A stretch of DNA of 64,000 nt from the NCBI RefSeq assembly GCF_016889705.1, contig NZ_CP069526.1, positions 8,646,001-8,710,000 on the forward strand, in the 5' to 3' direction. This document shows, piece after piece, positions 25,350-33,372 of the stretch (position 1 is its first letter; every line of letters starts with the position of its first letter). The position numbers were made by a program, and so were the translations under genes. The notes under the pieces were generated by a model that worked only from the letters and a program-made list of their open reading frames with translations, did no database searches and was not told where the DNA came from. This DNA comes from Amycolatopsis sp. FDAARGOS 1241 (GTDB lineage: Bacteria > Actinomycetota > Actinomycetes > Mycobacteriales > Pseudonocardiaceae).

Positions 25350-25942
25350 TCGCGTCGAGCTGGGGAAGGGTTGCGGAGGGTTGCAGATTTGTGGCTCACC
25401 CGGACGGCGCAATGGATTGGTGCTGGTTGTGGGTGGTTGGTTATGGGTGTGGCTGGTTGGTTGTGGTTGCGGCGGCGCAGGTGCCGGGTTGTGCGGCTGC
25501 CGGGTCGGCTGCGACTGTACGGCTGCTGGGTTGCTGCCTTGATTGGCTGCGGCTGCGCGGCTGCCGGGTTGCGGCTGTGTGGCTGTCGGGTTGGCTGGCG
25601 GCTGCACGTTTTGGCTGAGCAGCTGTTGGGTGCGCGGCTGTGGCTGCTGGGTTGTGGCTGTGCCGGCTCTGCGGCCGACGGGTTGGCGGTGGCTGCACGG
25701 CCGCGGCTGCATAGCTGCGCGGTTGTGGCTGCCGGCTGTGCGGCTCCGGGTGTGGCTGTGACCGACAGGTTGGCTGTGGCTGCATGGCAACGGCTGCGGC
25801 TTTGCGGCCGCTGGCTGCCGGCTGTGGCTGTCACCTTGGCTGCGCCTGTGCGGCTGTGGCGGCCGGGTTGCGGCTGCGCGGTTGCCGGGTTGCGGTTGCC
25901 GGCTGTGGCTTTGTGGCTGTGTGGCTGCCGGTGTGGCTGCGC
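25350..25942. repeat. Low-complexity array of GGCTGYGCGGCTGCCGGGTT-type repeats
   Basis: Short G/T-rich words (GGCTGTGGCTG, CGGCTGCCGGGTTG) alternate irregularly over about 560 bp on the plus strand, with a strong strand bias (few A, few C runs). Frames in both directions stay open but encode only Pro/Ala/Gln or Gly/Cys/Leu strings. It lies upstream of the aco operon start and downstream of the copper chaperone gene. Non-coding in my view. Confidence 0.65.
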
Positions 25943-26167
25943 TCAGGCGGCTTCGACGGCGGCGCCTTCGTAGGTGTAGCCGGCTTCCTCGACGGCGAGT
26001 TTGACGGCTTCCTCGGTAAGGGGTTCCGTGCTGCGGACCTTGACGTGCCCGGTCTCGACGTCGACGTGGACGTCTTCGACGCCGGGCAGCTCGGTGAGCT
26101 CCTCGGTGACCGACTGTGCACAGTGGGCACAGGACATTCCGGAGACGGTGTAGCCGTTCTCGATCAT
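25943..26167 (-). CDS. copZ: Copper chaperone (HMA domain), CopZ-like
   Basis: 74 residues forming a single heavy-metal-associated domain. MSCAHC is the metal-binding CxxC loop, followed by VTEELTELPGVEDVHVDVE and a C-terminal VKLAVEEAGYTYEG strand-helix. It carries Cu(I) in the cytoplasm to an ATPase or regulator. No copper ATPase or CsoR is adjacent in this window. Confidence 0.92.
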   Translation of the reverse strand: MIENGYTVSGMSCAHCAQSVTEELTELPGVEDVHVDVETGHVKVRSTEPLTEEAVKLAVEEAGYTYEGAAVEAA

Positions 26168-26283
26168 GGCAGGGAGCTTAAGCGGTTACGAGCCGACACG
26201 ATCGGGTGATATCAGGGTTCTTCCCGTACGAAAGTCGTTGTCGCGCAACGGGAACCGGATGGTGGGACCGCGAGTCGTTAGGC

Positions 26284-26405
26284 GTTGTCCACAGGGCGGG
26301 CGAGTTGTGGACAATTCGGGTCCGGACCGGCTTGTGACCGAGTTTTCTCGGGGGTGGCCGATAGAATGGACATGGGCACGCCCCCTCGGGAGGGCGGGGG
26401 ACTTT
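26284..26405 (+). repeat. DnaA-box hairpin element, copy B
   Basis: Plus-strand order: TTGTCCACA (about 26286); 11-12 bp; TGTGGACAA (about 26306); a spacer ending GGGGTGGCC; TAGAATGGA (26362); then ACGCCCCCTCGGGAGGGCGGGGG as a hairpin. Each module and the spacing agree with copy A at 10575-10695 on the other strand, while the spacer sequences differ. That pattern marks constrained functional modules rather than recent duplication. Confidence 0.6.
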
Positions 26406-26504
26406 CCTCCCGGCCGGAGGCACTGCACAGCGGCCGCAGTGGGAGTTGGGGTGGGCTTGCACCGCAGAAGAGCAAAGATCGGCGGGCGGTGGTGAGGCGA
26501 GCGC

Positions 26505-26935
26505 GGTCTCGAGGTGCGTGGCGGTGAGGGACGAGCGGTCCTGGGGCCGCGGTCTTGAGGGGAGTGCGGCGGTAGGGGCCGCGGCAAGCCGGTAGTTCGG
26601 CGGATCGCTTGGTGGGCGAGGTGGTGAGGGGGCCGCCGTCTTGAGGGGCCGCGGTGATGAGGACAGTGCGGCGGTGAGCGGGCCTCGGTCTTGAGGAGAG
26701 CGCAACGGTGACGGGAGCGCGGTCATGAGGAGAGCGCAACGGTGACGGGAGCGCAGTCATGAGGAGAGCGCAACGGTGAGGACGGCGCGGTCTTGGGAGA
26801 GCGCGGCGGTGACGGGAGCGCGGTCATGAGTGGCCCGCGGTGGCGAAGACGGCGCGGCGGCGACGGGCCGCGGCAAGCCGGCAGCTCGACGGATCGCTCG
26901 GTGGGGCGATTGGTGGACGAGATACTCGGCACGTG
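26505..26935. repeat. Composite tandem and dispersed repeat block
   Basis: A unit of about 35 bp (GAGGAGAGCGCAACGGTGAC, GGGAGCGCRGTCAT) occurs three times around 26690-26790, with partial copies on both sides. A second, roughly 50-bp repeat (GGGCCGCGGCAAGCCGG, GGATCGCTYGGTGGG) occurs near 26576 and 26868 and encloses the first. No coding region is supported. Confidence 0.6.
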
Positions 26936-27036
26936 ACGCGGTGGCCCACAACAAGGCGAAGGACCGCGCGCCCAAGTCGTGGCCGATGAAGCAGGCCGGG
27001 GCGGGGTCGGGTGGTCGGGTTGGGCCGGCGGCAGCG

Positions 27037-27072
27037 AAAAGGGCCGCCACCCGTAGCGCGAGTGGCGGCCCT
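27037..27072 (-). terminator. Terminator of the second cold-shock gene
   Basis: The AGGGCCGCCAC/GTGGCGGCCCT stem, followed on the minus strand by TTTTC. Confidence 0.85.
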
Positions 27073-27091
27073 CGTTCGAAGTCCTAGGGGG

Positions 27092-27295
27092 TCAGATCAC
27101 GGTGACCGAGGTGGCCTGCGGACCCTTCTGGCCCTGGCCGATCTCGAACTCCACGCGAGCGTTCTCCTCGAGGGTGCGGAAGCCGTTGCCCTTGATCTCG
27201 CTGTAGTGAACGAAGACGTCGCCGCCGCCGTTGTCGGGGGTGATGAAGCCGAACCCCTTCTCGGAGTTGAACCACTTCACGGTGCCCTGAGTCAT
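27092..27295 (-). CDS. Cold-shock protein, CspA family (second copy)
   Basis: 67 residues from ATG 27295, with GGAG 7 bp upstream. RNP1 [12 protein letters not shown] and RNP2 DVFVHYSEI are intact. It differs from the first copy mainly in PDNGGG and in the C-terminal ATSVTVI. It acts as an RNA chaperone. It is monocistronic, ahead of a strong terminator. Confidence 0.95.
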   Translation of the reverse strand: MTQGTVKWFNSEKGFGFITPDNGGGDVFVHYSEIKGNGFRTLEENARVEFEIGQGQKGPQATSVTVI

Positions 27296-27495
27296 CAAAA
27301 TCTCCATAAATACAACCAAAACAGGAAGCCACATCGGCATCCCGGGTCGAACCCGGGCGGTTTGCTTCCTCGGCGAGGAGACACTACGCCCGCTGAAATC
27401 TGCGAGCGTGACTCACAAAAATCGAGACCGCCGGAAGTAAAGCACAGCACACGCCACGACGACAACCCGGACACACCCGGCCCGGGGAGTGTGAG

Positions 27496-27708
27496 CTATT
27501 CGCCACTCGCGGGGCGGAGGTCGCCGAACGGCGAGCGCCAGGCGGCGCCCTGGTCGGGCGCGACGACGGCGTCGTCGTGGGCTTCGGCACTGGCGCTGAA
27601 GAGCACCGGGACGACGCCGGAGGTCTTGCGGACCTGCTCCGTCGCCGTGCGCGCGCCGGCGGCCCGCGCCGCCGCCGTGCGAGAAGTGCGTGAAACCGTA
27701 TCGGCCAT
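27496..27708 (-). CDS. Small hypothetical protein, 70 aa
   Basis: MADTVSRTSRTAAARAAGAR starts a 70-residue protein with a basic, Ala-rich N-terminal half and an acidic C-terminal half (AEAHDDAVVAPDQGAAWRSP). GAGGGGAG lies 10 bp before ATG 27708. There are no cysteines, so it is not a lanthipeptide precursor. It stands alone, 234 bp from the TPP-enzyme gene on the same strand. Family unknown. Confidence 0.45.
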   Translation of the reverse strand: MADTVSRTSRTAAARAAGARTATEQVRKTSGVVPVLFSASAEAHDDAVVAPDQGAAWRSPFGDLRPASGE

Positions 27709-27942
27709 AGTGGTGAAACTCCCCTCGTTCCCACCCGCTCCGAAGCGGGCGGTGCCGCGATGATGGCATCCGGCACCGACAGAAAACGGCCGTTCCCGAC
27801 CGGACCAGACCACGAATTCCAACGACCCCAACTGGACGGTCCTGGTTCTCCCGCGAACCTCGGGAACACCGCCAGGCTACCGGAGCCACCCCCGTGCGGC
27901 CACTGAACTCTTCCGGCGTTTCTCGTTGTCCGCCGGAAAAAG

Positions 27943-29565
27943 TCACTGACCCGGCGCGCCTGGGCGAACCGCGCTGAGAAGTGCGCTCAACCGGACGTCC
28001 GGCGTGACCACGTCGGGGTCCGTCCTCACATCGATCACACACGGACGCTGGCGCACCAGCGCACTCGCGATGATCGCCTCGAGTTCCTCCCGATCGTCCA
28101 CGGTGTACCCGGCGGCGCCGAGCCCGCGCGCCCACGAAGCGAAGTCGGTCAACGGGATCGTCACGCCCGAAAGCCGCCCGTGGACGCGCGCTTGGTGCAT
28201 CGCGAGTGACCCGTGGACCCCGTTCTGAAACACGACGACCATCACCGGTGCCCGGTAGCGCACCGCTGTCTCGATCTCCTGGCCCGTCATGAGCGTGCCG
28301 GCGTCGCCGACCATCGCGACGACCGCGCGCCGCGGCTCGGCGAGCTTCGCGGCGACGGCCGCGGGCACGGCGTACCCCGTGGCGGCATTGCTCGGGCCGA
28401 GCTGGCTGCGCGGGGCGGTGAAGCACCAGTAGCGGTGCATGAACTGCGCGAAGTTGCCCGCGTCGCTCGTCACGATCGTGTCCTCGGGCGCCAGCTTGCG
28501 CAGGGCGCGGATCACGTCGACGGGATGCACGCGCGTGTTGCCACTCGTGTCGGGCGGGGTCATGAAGGTGTGCACGGCTGCGTTGGCGGCCGAGGCCCGA
28601 CGCGTGCGCGGCGTCGCGACCGCCCGCAGCTCCCGCAGGAACGGCTCCACCTCCGAGTCGACGCGGAACGTCAGGCCCCGGCGGCGCGGTTCGTCGATGC
28701 CGGTGCCGACCAGCACGAGCGTCTGCTGCGCCGTCGGGTAGCGGTAGCCCTGGGTGGTGACCTCGTCGAGCTGCGTGCCGAGCGCGAGCACGAGGTCGGC
28801 GCGTTCGAGCGCGTCGAGCTGGCGCGCCGGGATGCCGAGGCCGAGGTGGCCGGCGTAGCGCTCGTGGGTCTCGGGGAACGCGTCCTGCCGGCGGAAGGCG
28901 TTGTACACGGGCAGCGACAGCTCGTCCGCCACGGCGATGAGCTCGTCGCGGGCCGAACGCGCGCGGCCGCCGACGATGACGACCGGGTAGCGGGCTTCGT
29001 CGACGAGCCCGGCGACGGCTTCGGCCGAACGGCCCAGCGTCCCCGTGATCGGCGGCCGCACCTTGGCCGCCGGTTTGGCCGAGTCGTACGGGACGCCCCA
29101 CGCGTCGCTCGGCACGCCGATCACGACGGGGCCCGGGCGGCCCTCGCGGCAGCGGGTGAGGCCCTCGGCGAGCAGGCCGGGCACGTCGTCGGGGTCGTTG
29201 GCGCGGACGCACCACTTGGCGATCGACTCGAACATCGCCGTGAGGTCGGAGGTCGGCAGCTCACCGGTGACCGTGCGGTCGAGCCCCGGCGTCTCGAGGA
29301 GGACAACCATCGGCGTCTCGTCCTGGTAGGCCGTCTGCACCCCGATGGCGAGGCTCGCGGCACTCGGTCCGCGGCTGGCGAGGAGCACGGCGGGGCGTTC
29401 GGTGAGCTTGCCCTCGGCCTCGGCCATGAACGCGGCACCCGAGTCGTGGCGCGCCGAGATGACGGTGACTTCGCGCTCGCGCTGCAGCGCGTCGAGCAAT
29501 TCCAGGAACGCCTGACCGACGACCGCGTACACCCGGCGGACCTGGGCCTCGGTCAGGATGCGCAC
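27943..29565 (-). CDS. Thiamine-diphosphate-dependent enzyme (acetolactate synthase-like)
   Basis: 540 residues from GTG 29565. Homologues begin about ten residues earlier, and codons upstream (TVAQTAV) fit, but no standard start is present there. Pyrimidine domain 1-170, central domain 190-320, PP domain 350-530. The catalytic Glu of the family (RHE) is Asp41 here (ARHDSGAAFMAEA). The TPP motif is GDAGTLMTG...FQNG rather than GDG...NN, so both cofactor motifs depart from acetolactate synthase. It could be a decarboxylase or carboligase of unknown substrate. It is divergent from a transhydrogenase gene with an unusually short spacer. Confidence 0.75.
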   Translation of the reverse strand: MRILTEAQVRRVYAVVGQAFLELLDALQREREVTVISARHDSGAAFMAEAEGKLTERPAVLLASRGPSAASLAIGVQTAYQDETPMVVLLETPGLDRTVTGELPTSDLTAMFESIAKWCVRANDPDDVPGLLAEGLTRCREGRPGPVVIGVPSDAWGVPYDSAKPAAKVRPPITGTLGRSAEAVAGLVDEARYPVVIVGGRARSARDELIAVADELSLPVYNAFRRQDAFPETHERYAGHLGLGIPARQLDALERADLVLALGTQLDEVTTQGYRYPTAQQTLVLVGTGIDEPRRRGLTFRVDSEVEPFLRELRAVATPRTRRASAANAAVHTFMTPPDTSGNTRVHPVDVIRALRKLAPEDTIVTSDAGNFAQFMHRYWCFTAPRSQLGPSNAATGYAVPAAVAAKLAEPRRAVVAMVGDAGTLMTGQEIETAVRYRAPVMVVVFQNGVHGSLAMHQARVHGRLSGVTIPLTDFASWARGLGAAGYTVDDREELEAIIASALVRQRPCVIDVRTDPDVVTPDVRLSALLSAVRPGAPGQ

Positions 29566-29721
29566 GGCCGTCTGGGCGACGGTCGCTTCTACTTGGTATC
29601 TAATGAGGAGAGCTTAGGGCGGCACGGTTCACCGTAGTCAAGTGATCTTGCAACATTGACGGCTCCGCTGGGCCGAATGTCCGGTTCGGCCCGCCCACAG
29701 CAGGAAGCGAGGACAGCGCTC

Positions 29722-31002
29722 TTGACGTCCACTGCACATGAAACCGTTTTCACCTACGGCGCACCCGCGCTGAAGTACGGCACCGGCGCGAGCGACGAGA
29801 TCGGCTACGACCTCACCCAGTACGGCGCGCGCCGGGTGCTCGTGGTGACGGATCCGACCGTTGCCGCGACCGGGTGGCCCGCGCGGATCGCCGAGGGGAT
29901 CGCCGGGTACGGCATCGCCACGGAGATCTTCGACGGCGTCCACGTGGAGCCCACCGACGTGAGCCTCCAGAAGGCCGTCGACTTCGCACGCGGCTCGGGT
30001 CCCTACGACGGGTTCGTCGCCGTGGGCGGCGGGTCCAGCATCGACACCGCGAAGGCCGCGAACCTGCTGACCAGCAATGAGGGCGAGCTGATGGACTACG
30101 TCAACGCTCCCGTCGGCGGCGGCCGCGCGCCCGCCAACCCGCTGAAGCCGCTGGTCGCGGTTCCGACCACCACCGGAACCGGTTCCGAGAGCACCACCGT
30201 CTGCGTGCTCGACGTGCTGTCCCTGCGCGTGAAGAGCGGCATCAGCCACCTGCGCCTGCGCCCGACGCTGGCCGTCGTGGATCCCCGCCTCACGGTCACG
30301 CAGCCGGCGGGCGTGACGGCCGCGAGCGGCATGGACATCCTGTGCCACGCGGCGGAGAGCTACACCGCGAAGCCGTACACGTCGTTCGACCGGAAGAAGC
30401 CGGAGCAGCGTGTGCCCTACTGCGGGTCGAACCCGCTGGCGGACCTGTTCGCGGAGAAGTCCCTGTCGCTGTTGTCGTGGGCCCTGCCCCGCGCCGTGAG
30501 CAACGGCGAGGACCTGGAGGCGCGCGAAGCGATGGCGCTGGCGGCGACGCTGGCCGGGCTGGGCTTCGGCAACGCGGGGGTGCACATCCCGCACGCCAAC
30601 GCGTACCCGATCGCGGGCCAGGTGCGGGACTTCCACCCCGACGGCTACCCCGGTGAGGAAGCCATGGTGCCCCACGGGATGGCCGTGTCGCTGACCGCGC
30701 CTTCGGCGTTCCGCTTCACGTTCTCCGCCGCACCGGAGCGGCACCTGCGCGTGGCGCGGCTGCTGGCGCCGGACTTCGAATGGGCCGGCGACTTCGAGGA
30801 CCACCTGCCGGCGGTGCTGACGAACCTGATGCGTGAGATCGGGATCCCGTCCGGCATCGGCGCGGTGGGGTATTCGGAGTCCGATGTGGACTCGCTCGTC
30901 CAGGGAACGCTGAAGCAGCAGCGGTTGCTGGCGACGGCGCCGCGAGAAGCGTCCGAAGAGGACCTTTCGGCGATCCTGCGGGACTCGGTCGAGCTGTGGT
31001 GA
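29722..31002 (+). CDS. Hydroxyacid-oxoacid transhydrogenase (iron-type alcohol dehydrogenase family)
   Basis: 426 residues from TTG 29722, with GCGAGGA 9 bp upstream. The frame to 29656 is open but unlike the family. It has the group III iron alcohol dehydrogenase fold: VAVGGGSSIDTAKAANLL for nucleotide binding, VPTTTGTGSESTTV, and the metal-binding region with HAAESYTAKPYTSFDRKKPEQRVPY, an insertion typical of ADHFE1-like transhydrogenases. The enzyme exchanges hydride between a hydroxyacid such as 4-hydroxybutyrate and 2-oxoglutarate. It is translationally coupled to a thioesterase gene. Confidence 0.88.
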   Translation: MTSTAHETVFTYGAPALKYGTGASDEIGYDLTQYGARRVLVVTDPTVAATGWPARIAEGIAGYGIATEIFDGVHVEPTDVSLQKAVDFARGSGPYDGFVAVGGGSSIDTAKAANLLTSNEGELMDYVNAPVGGGRAPANPLKPLVAVPTTTGTGSESTTVCVLDVLSLRVKSGISHLRLRPTLAVVDPRLTVTQPAGVTAASGMDILCHAAESYTAKPYTSFDRKKPEQRVPYCGSNPLADLFAEKSLSLLSWALPRAVSNGEDLEAREAMALAATLAGLGFGNAGVHIPHANAYPIAGQVRDFHPDGYPGEEAMVPHGMAVSLTAPSAFRFTFSAAPERHLRVARLLAPDFEWAGDFEDHLPAVLTNLMREIGIPSGIGAVGYSESDVDSLVQGTLKQQRLLATAPREASEEDLSAILRDSVELW

Positions 31003-31412
31003 GTTACCCGCACTGGCAGACGGTTCCGTTGCGGTGGAAGGACAACGACGCCTACGGGCACGTGAACAACGTCGTCCACTACTCGCTGATGGACACGGTG
31101 ATCAACACGTTCCTCGTCGAACAGGGCGGGCTGGACATCGAGACCGGGGCCGTGATCGGGTTGTGCGTGGAGTCGCAGTGCCGCTACCACGCCTCGGTGT
31201 CGTTCCCGGGGTCGCTGCGGATCGGGCTGCGGGTGGCGCACCTCGGGAAGTCGAGCGTGCGGTACGAAATCGGGATGTACAGCGCCGCCGACGCGTTGGT
31301 CGCCGAGGGGCACTTCGTGCACGTGTTCGTGGACCGGGAATCGCGCCGGCCGGTGCCGGTCGAGGGGAAGCTGCGGGACGCACTGGCGGCGCTCGTCACC
31401 ACCGGGGGCTGA
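30999..31412 (+). CDS. 4-hydroxybenzoyl-CoA thioesterase-type hotdog protein
   Basis: 137 residues. GTG 30999 overlaps the preceding stop (GTGA), giving strict coupling. DNDAYGHVNNVVHYSLMDTVIN holds the catalytic Asp and the YGHVNN signature of YbgC/4HBT acyl-CoA thioesterases. The rest, YHASVSFPGSLRIGLRVAHLGKSSVRYEI, is the hotdog sheet. It probably clears a CoA thioester formed in the same pathway as the transhydrogenase. Confidence 0.88.
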   Translation: MSYPHWQTVPLRWKDNDAYGHVNNVVHYSLMDTVINTFLVEQGGLDIETGAVIGLCVESQCRYHASVSFPGSLRIGLRVAHLGKSSVRYEIGMYSAADALVAEGHFVHVFVDRESRRPVPVEGKLRDALAALVTTGG

Positions 31413-31527
31413 CTGCGGGCTTCGGCGCGGTGGCTGTGCACGGCCGACGCTGCCCGGCCGAGGCTTGCGGCCCCCAGCATCGAGAAAAGGTCCGGACAAC
31501 CGGTGCCAACCCGACTACCCTGGGCCG

Positions 31528-32361
31528 ATGCGGATGCTGCGAGCGCTGCTGCTGGTGGCCGTGGTGGTCACCTTTCTCGTGGTGTTGTGCATCGAGTTCG
31601 TCTCGGGTCGTGCCACGCACACCGAGGTCGTGCTGCTGGCCGTGCTGATCGGCGCGGTGTACCTGCTGTCCTGGCCGCCGATGCGGGTGCGGACCGGCGA
31701 GCCGGGCCGGGCGCCGGTGACGGGGGCCGTGCTGATCGCCGTGGCCTGGATGGCGCGGATGACGACCGCGATCACGCTGGCGCTCCTGATCGCCGGGCAC
31801 GCCCGGCACCTGGCGTTCGATCCGCAGATCGCCGCGTTCGTGCTGGTGGGCGGGCTGCTCGGGCTGGTGCTTCTGCTGGGCTCCCTGCTCGCCGGGGTTC
31901 AGCAGCCCCAGCGCAGCGACTGGCTGCGTTCGCTGGTGAACATCCCGATCGCGATGGCCATCGGCGGGTTCGCCCAGCCGTTGAAGGTCGCCGCCTTCTA
32001 CTTGCTGTGCTGGGTGCCGCTCTGGGTGTACCACGGCGTGGCCGACGGGACGGGGGCGCGCTGGTTCGGCGTCCTGGTGGTCATCCCGGTGTGGCCGCTG
32101 TGGCTGGGCTTGGTGTTCTTCGTGGTCGCCCGCCTGCGCAGGCTTCTGAACCGAGTGCTCGGTCCGACCAATCCGATCAGCGCGTGGCTGGGTGAGCTCA
32201 AAGCCGAGGGCGAAGGGGTGAAGGCCGAGGTCCGCACCGAACCGCAGCACACCGCGTCGGTCTCCATCGCGCCAGGCCTCAGCAAGGACTGGGACCCGGA
32301 CGCCACGGCCGGCGAGCCGGTCCGGCACCGGGCCGGCTGGCGTCGCCGGAAACGAAGGTGA
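31528..32361 (+). CDS. Hypothetical polytopic membrane protein
   Basis: 277 residues from ATG 31528. Seven or so hydrophobic segments, paired and closely spaced, are followed by a soluble C-terminal tail (GELKAEGEGVKAEVRTEP to RRKRR). No Shine-Dalgarno is visible. TACCCT lies 7 bp upstream of ATG, consistent with a leaderless transcript. It stands alone between the thioesterase and hydrolase genes. Family not recognised. Confidence 0.65.
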   Translation: MRMLRALLLVAVVVTFLVVLCIEFVSGRATHTEVVLLAVLIGAVYLLSWPPMRVRTGEPGRAPVTGAVLIAVAWMARMTTAITLALLIAGHARHLAFDPQIAAFVLVGGLLGLVLLLGSLLAGVQQPQRSDWLRSLVNIPIAMAIGGFAQPLKVAAFYLLCWVPLWVYHGVADGTGARWFGVLVVIPVWPLWLGLVFFVVARLRRLLNRVLGPTNPISAWLGELKAEGEGVKAEVRTEPQHTASVSIAPGLSKDWDPDATAGEPVRHRAGWRRRKRR

Positions 32362-32495
32362 CCAGCCCCGGCGTACGGCGCGAGCGAGGACGGCCGGTTG
32401 AAGGGAGCCCTTTCAGTCAGCGGAAAGCCGCCTGGTTCGGGCGCGGGCGTGCCGGTAGCGTGCCGGCGGCCGAATGGCTCGAAGGGGTGGCGACT

Positions 32496-33134
32496 GTGCA
32501 GTTCGACGACGACAAGCTGGACCCCGCGAAGGCGGCCGTCCTCGTGGTGGACGTGCAGAACGACTACTGCCACCCCGACGGGGCCTGCGCTCGCCGCGGC
32601 AACGACGTCAGCGCGGCCAAGGAGATGCTTCCCCGGTTGCGGGGCCTGCTGACCGGCGCCCGCGCCCACGGTGTGCCGGTCATCTTCATCCGGACTGCCC
32701 ACGAGAAGGCGACCGATTCGGCCGCCCTGACCGTCCGGTCCGGTGGCCGTTCGGGCGTGGTCTGCCGGGCCGGCACGTGGGGTGCGGAGTTCTTCGAGGT
32801 CGCGCCGCTGCCGGACGAGACCGTCGTGACCAAGCACCGCTACAGCGCGTTCCTCAACACCCGGCTCGATTCGGTGCTGCGCACGGCGCGGGCCGAGACG
32901 CTGGTGATGGCCGGGGTCAGCACGAACGTCTGCGTCGAGTCGACCGCCCGGCACGGCTACATGCTGGACTACCACATCGCGTTCGTCGGCGACTGCTGCG
33001 CGGCCTTCTCCCAGGCCGAGCACGAGGCCGCGCTGACGAACATCGACGGCTACTTCGGCTCGGTGATGCCGGCCGAGCAGCTGCTCGAAACGTGGGGTTC
33101 CCTCGCTCGCGAAGACATTTCACCTGGCCGTTGA
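32496..33134 (+). CDS. Isochorismatase-family cysteine hydrolase
   Basis: 212 residues from GTG 32496 (AAGGGG 8 bp upstream). Earlier in-frame starts produce a disordered extension. The catalytic triad is readable: Asp19 in VVDVQND, Lys113 in TKHRYSAF, Cys146 in STNVCVEST. The cis-peptide-type loop before the cysteine is normal. It hydrolyses an amide or vinyl ether (isochorismatase, nicotinamidase, ureidoacrylate and N-carbamoyl hydrolases share the fold). RSGGRSGVVCRAGTWG resembles ureidoacrylate/N-carbamoyl members more than nicotinamidases. Monocistronic. Confidence 0.9.
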   Translation: MQFDDDKLDPAKAAVLVVDVQNDYCHPDGACARRGNDVSAAKEMLPRLRGLLTGARAHGVPVIFIRTAHEKATDSAALTVRSGGRSGVVCRAGTWGAEFFEVAPLPDETVVTKHRYSAFLNTRLDSVLRTARAETLVMAGVSTNVCVESTARHGYMLDYHIAFVGDCCAAFSQAEHEAALTNIDGYFGSVMPAEQLLETWGSLAREDISPGR

Positions 33135-33372
33135 CACGGGTCGATTCGTCCGCGGAATGCCTTTCCGCGGTTTTCCGGTCGAATGGTAATCTCGCTGACC
33201 GGAAAAACTCACGTGAGTGAAACGGGACCCCCTATCACTACTCCCCGACACCGAATGCTCCGAAACCCCTAATCCACCCGGACCATCGAGCTGCTCCGAT
33301 GGCTTGAACTTCTTCCGCACTAGCAACGTCCGTCGATAACCTGGCCCTCGACCGCCCGAGCGAGGGAGCTCC

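Noticed and set aside
25441..25834. Pro/Gln/Ala-rich minus-strand ORFs
   Set aside because: They are translations of the short-word array, with no ribosome site and no non-repetitive domain.
26370..26400. Possible 6C-type structured RNA
   Set aside because: The hairpin is C-rich, but I cannot see the two C6 loops that define 6C RNA.
26285..26527. Short plus-strand ORF through element copy B, similar to one through copy A
   Set aside because: Similarity is confined to the nucleotide modules (DnaA boxes, TAGAAT box, hairpin). The linkers encode unrelated residues, so a shared protein is unlikely.
27496..27708. RiPP precursor candidate
   Set aside because: No Cys, no leader box and no modification enzyme nearby.
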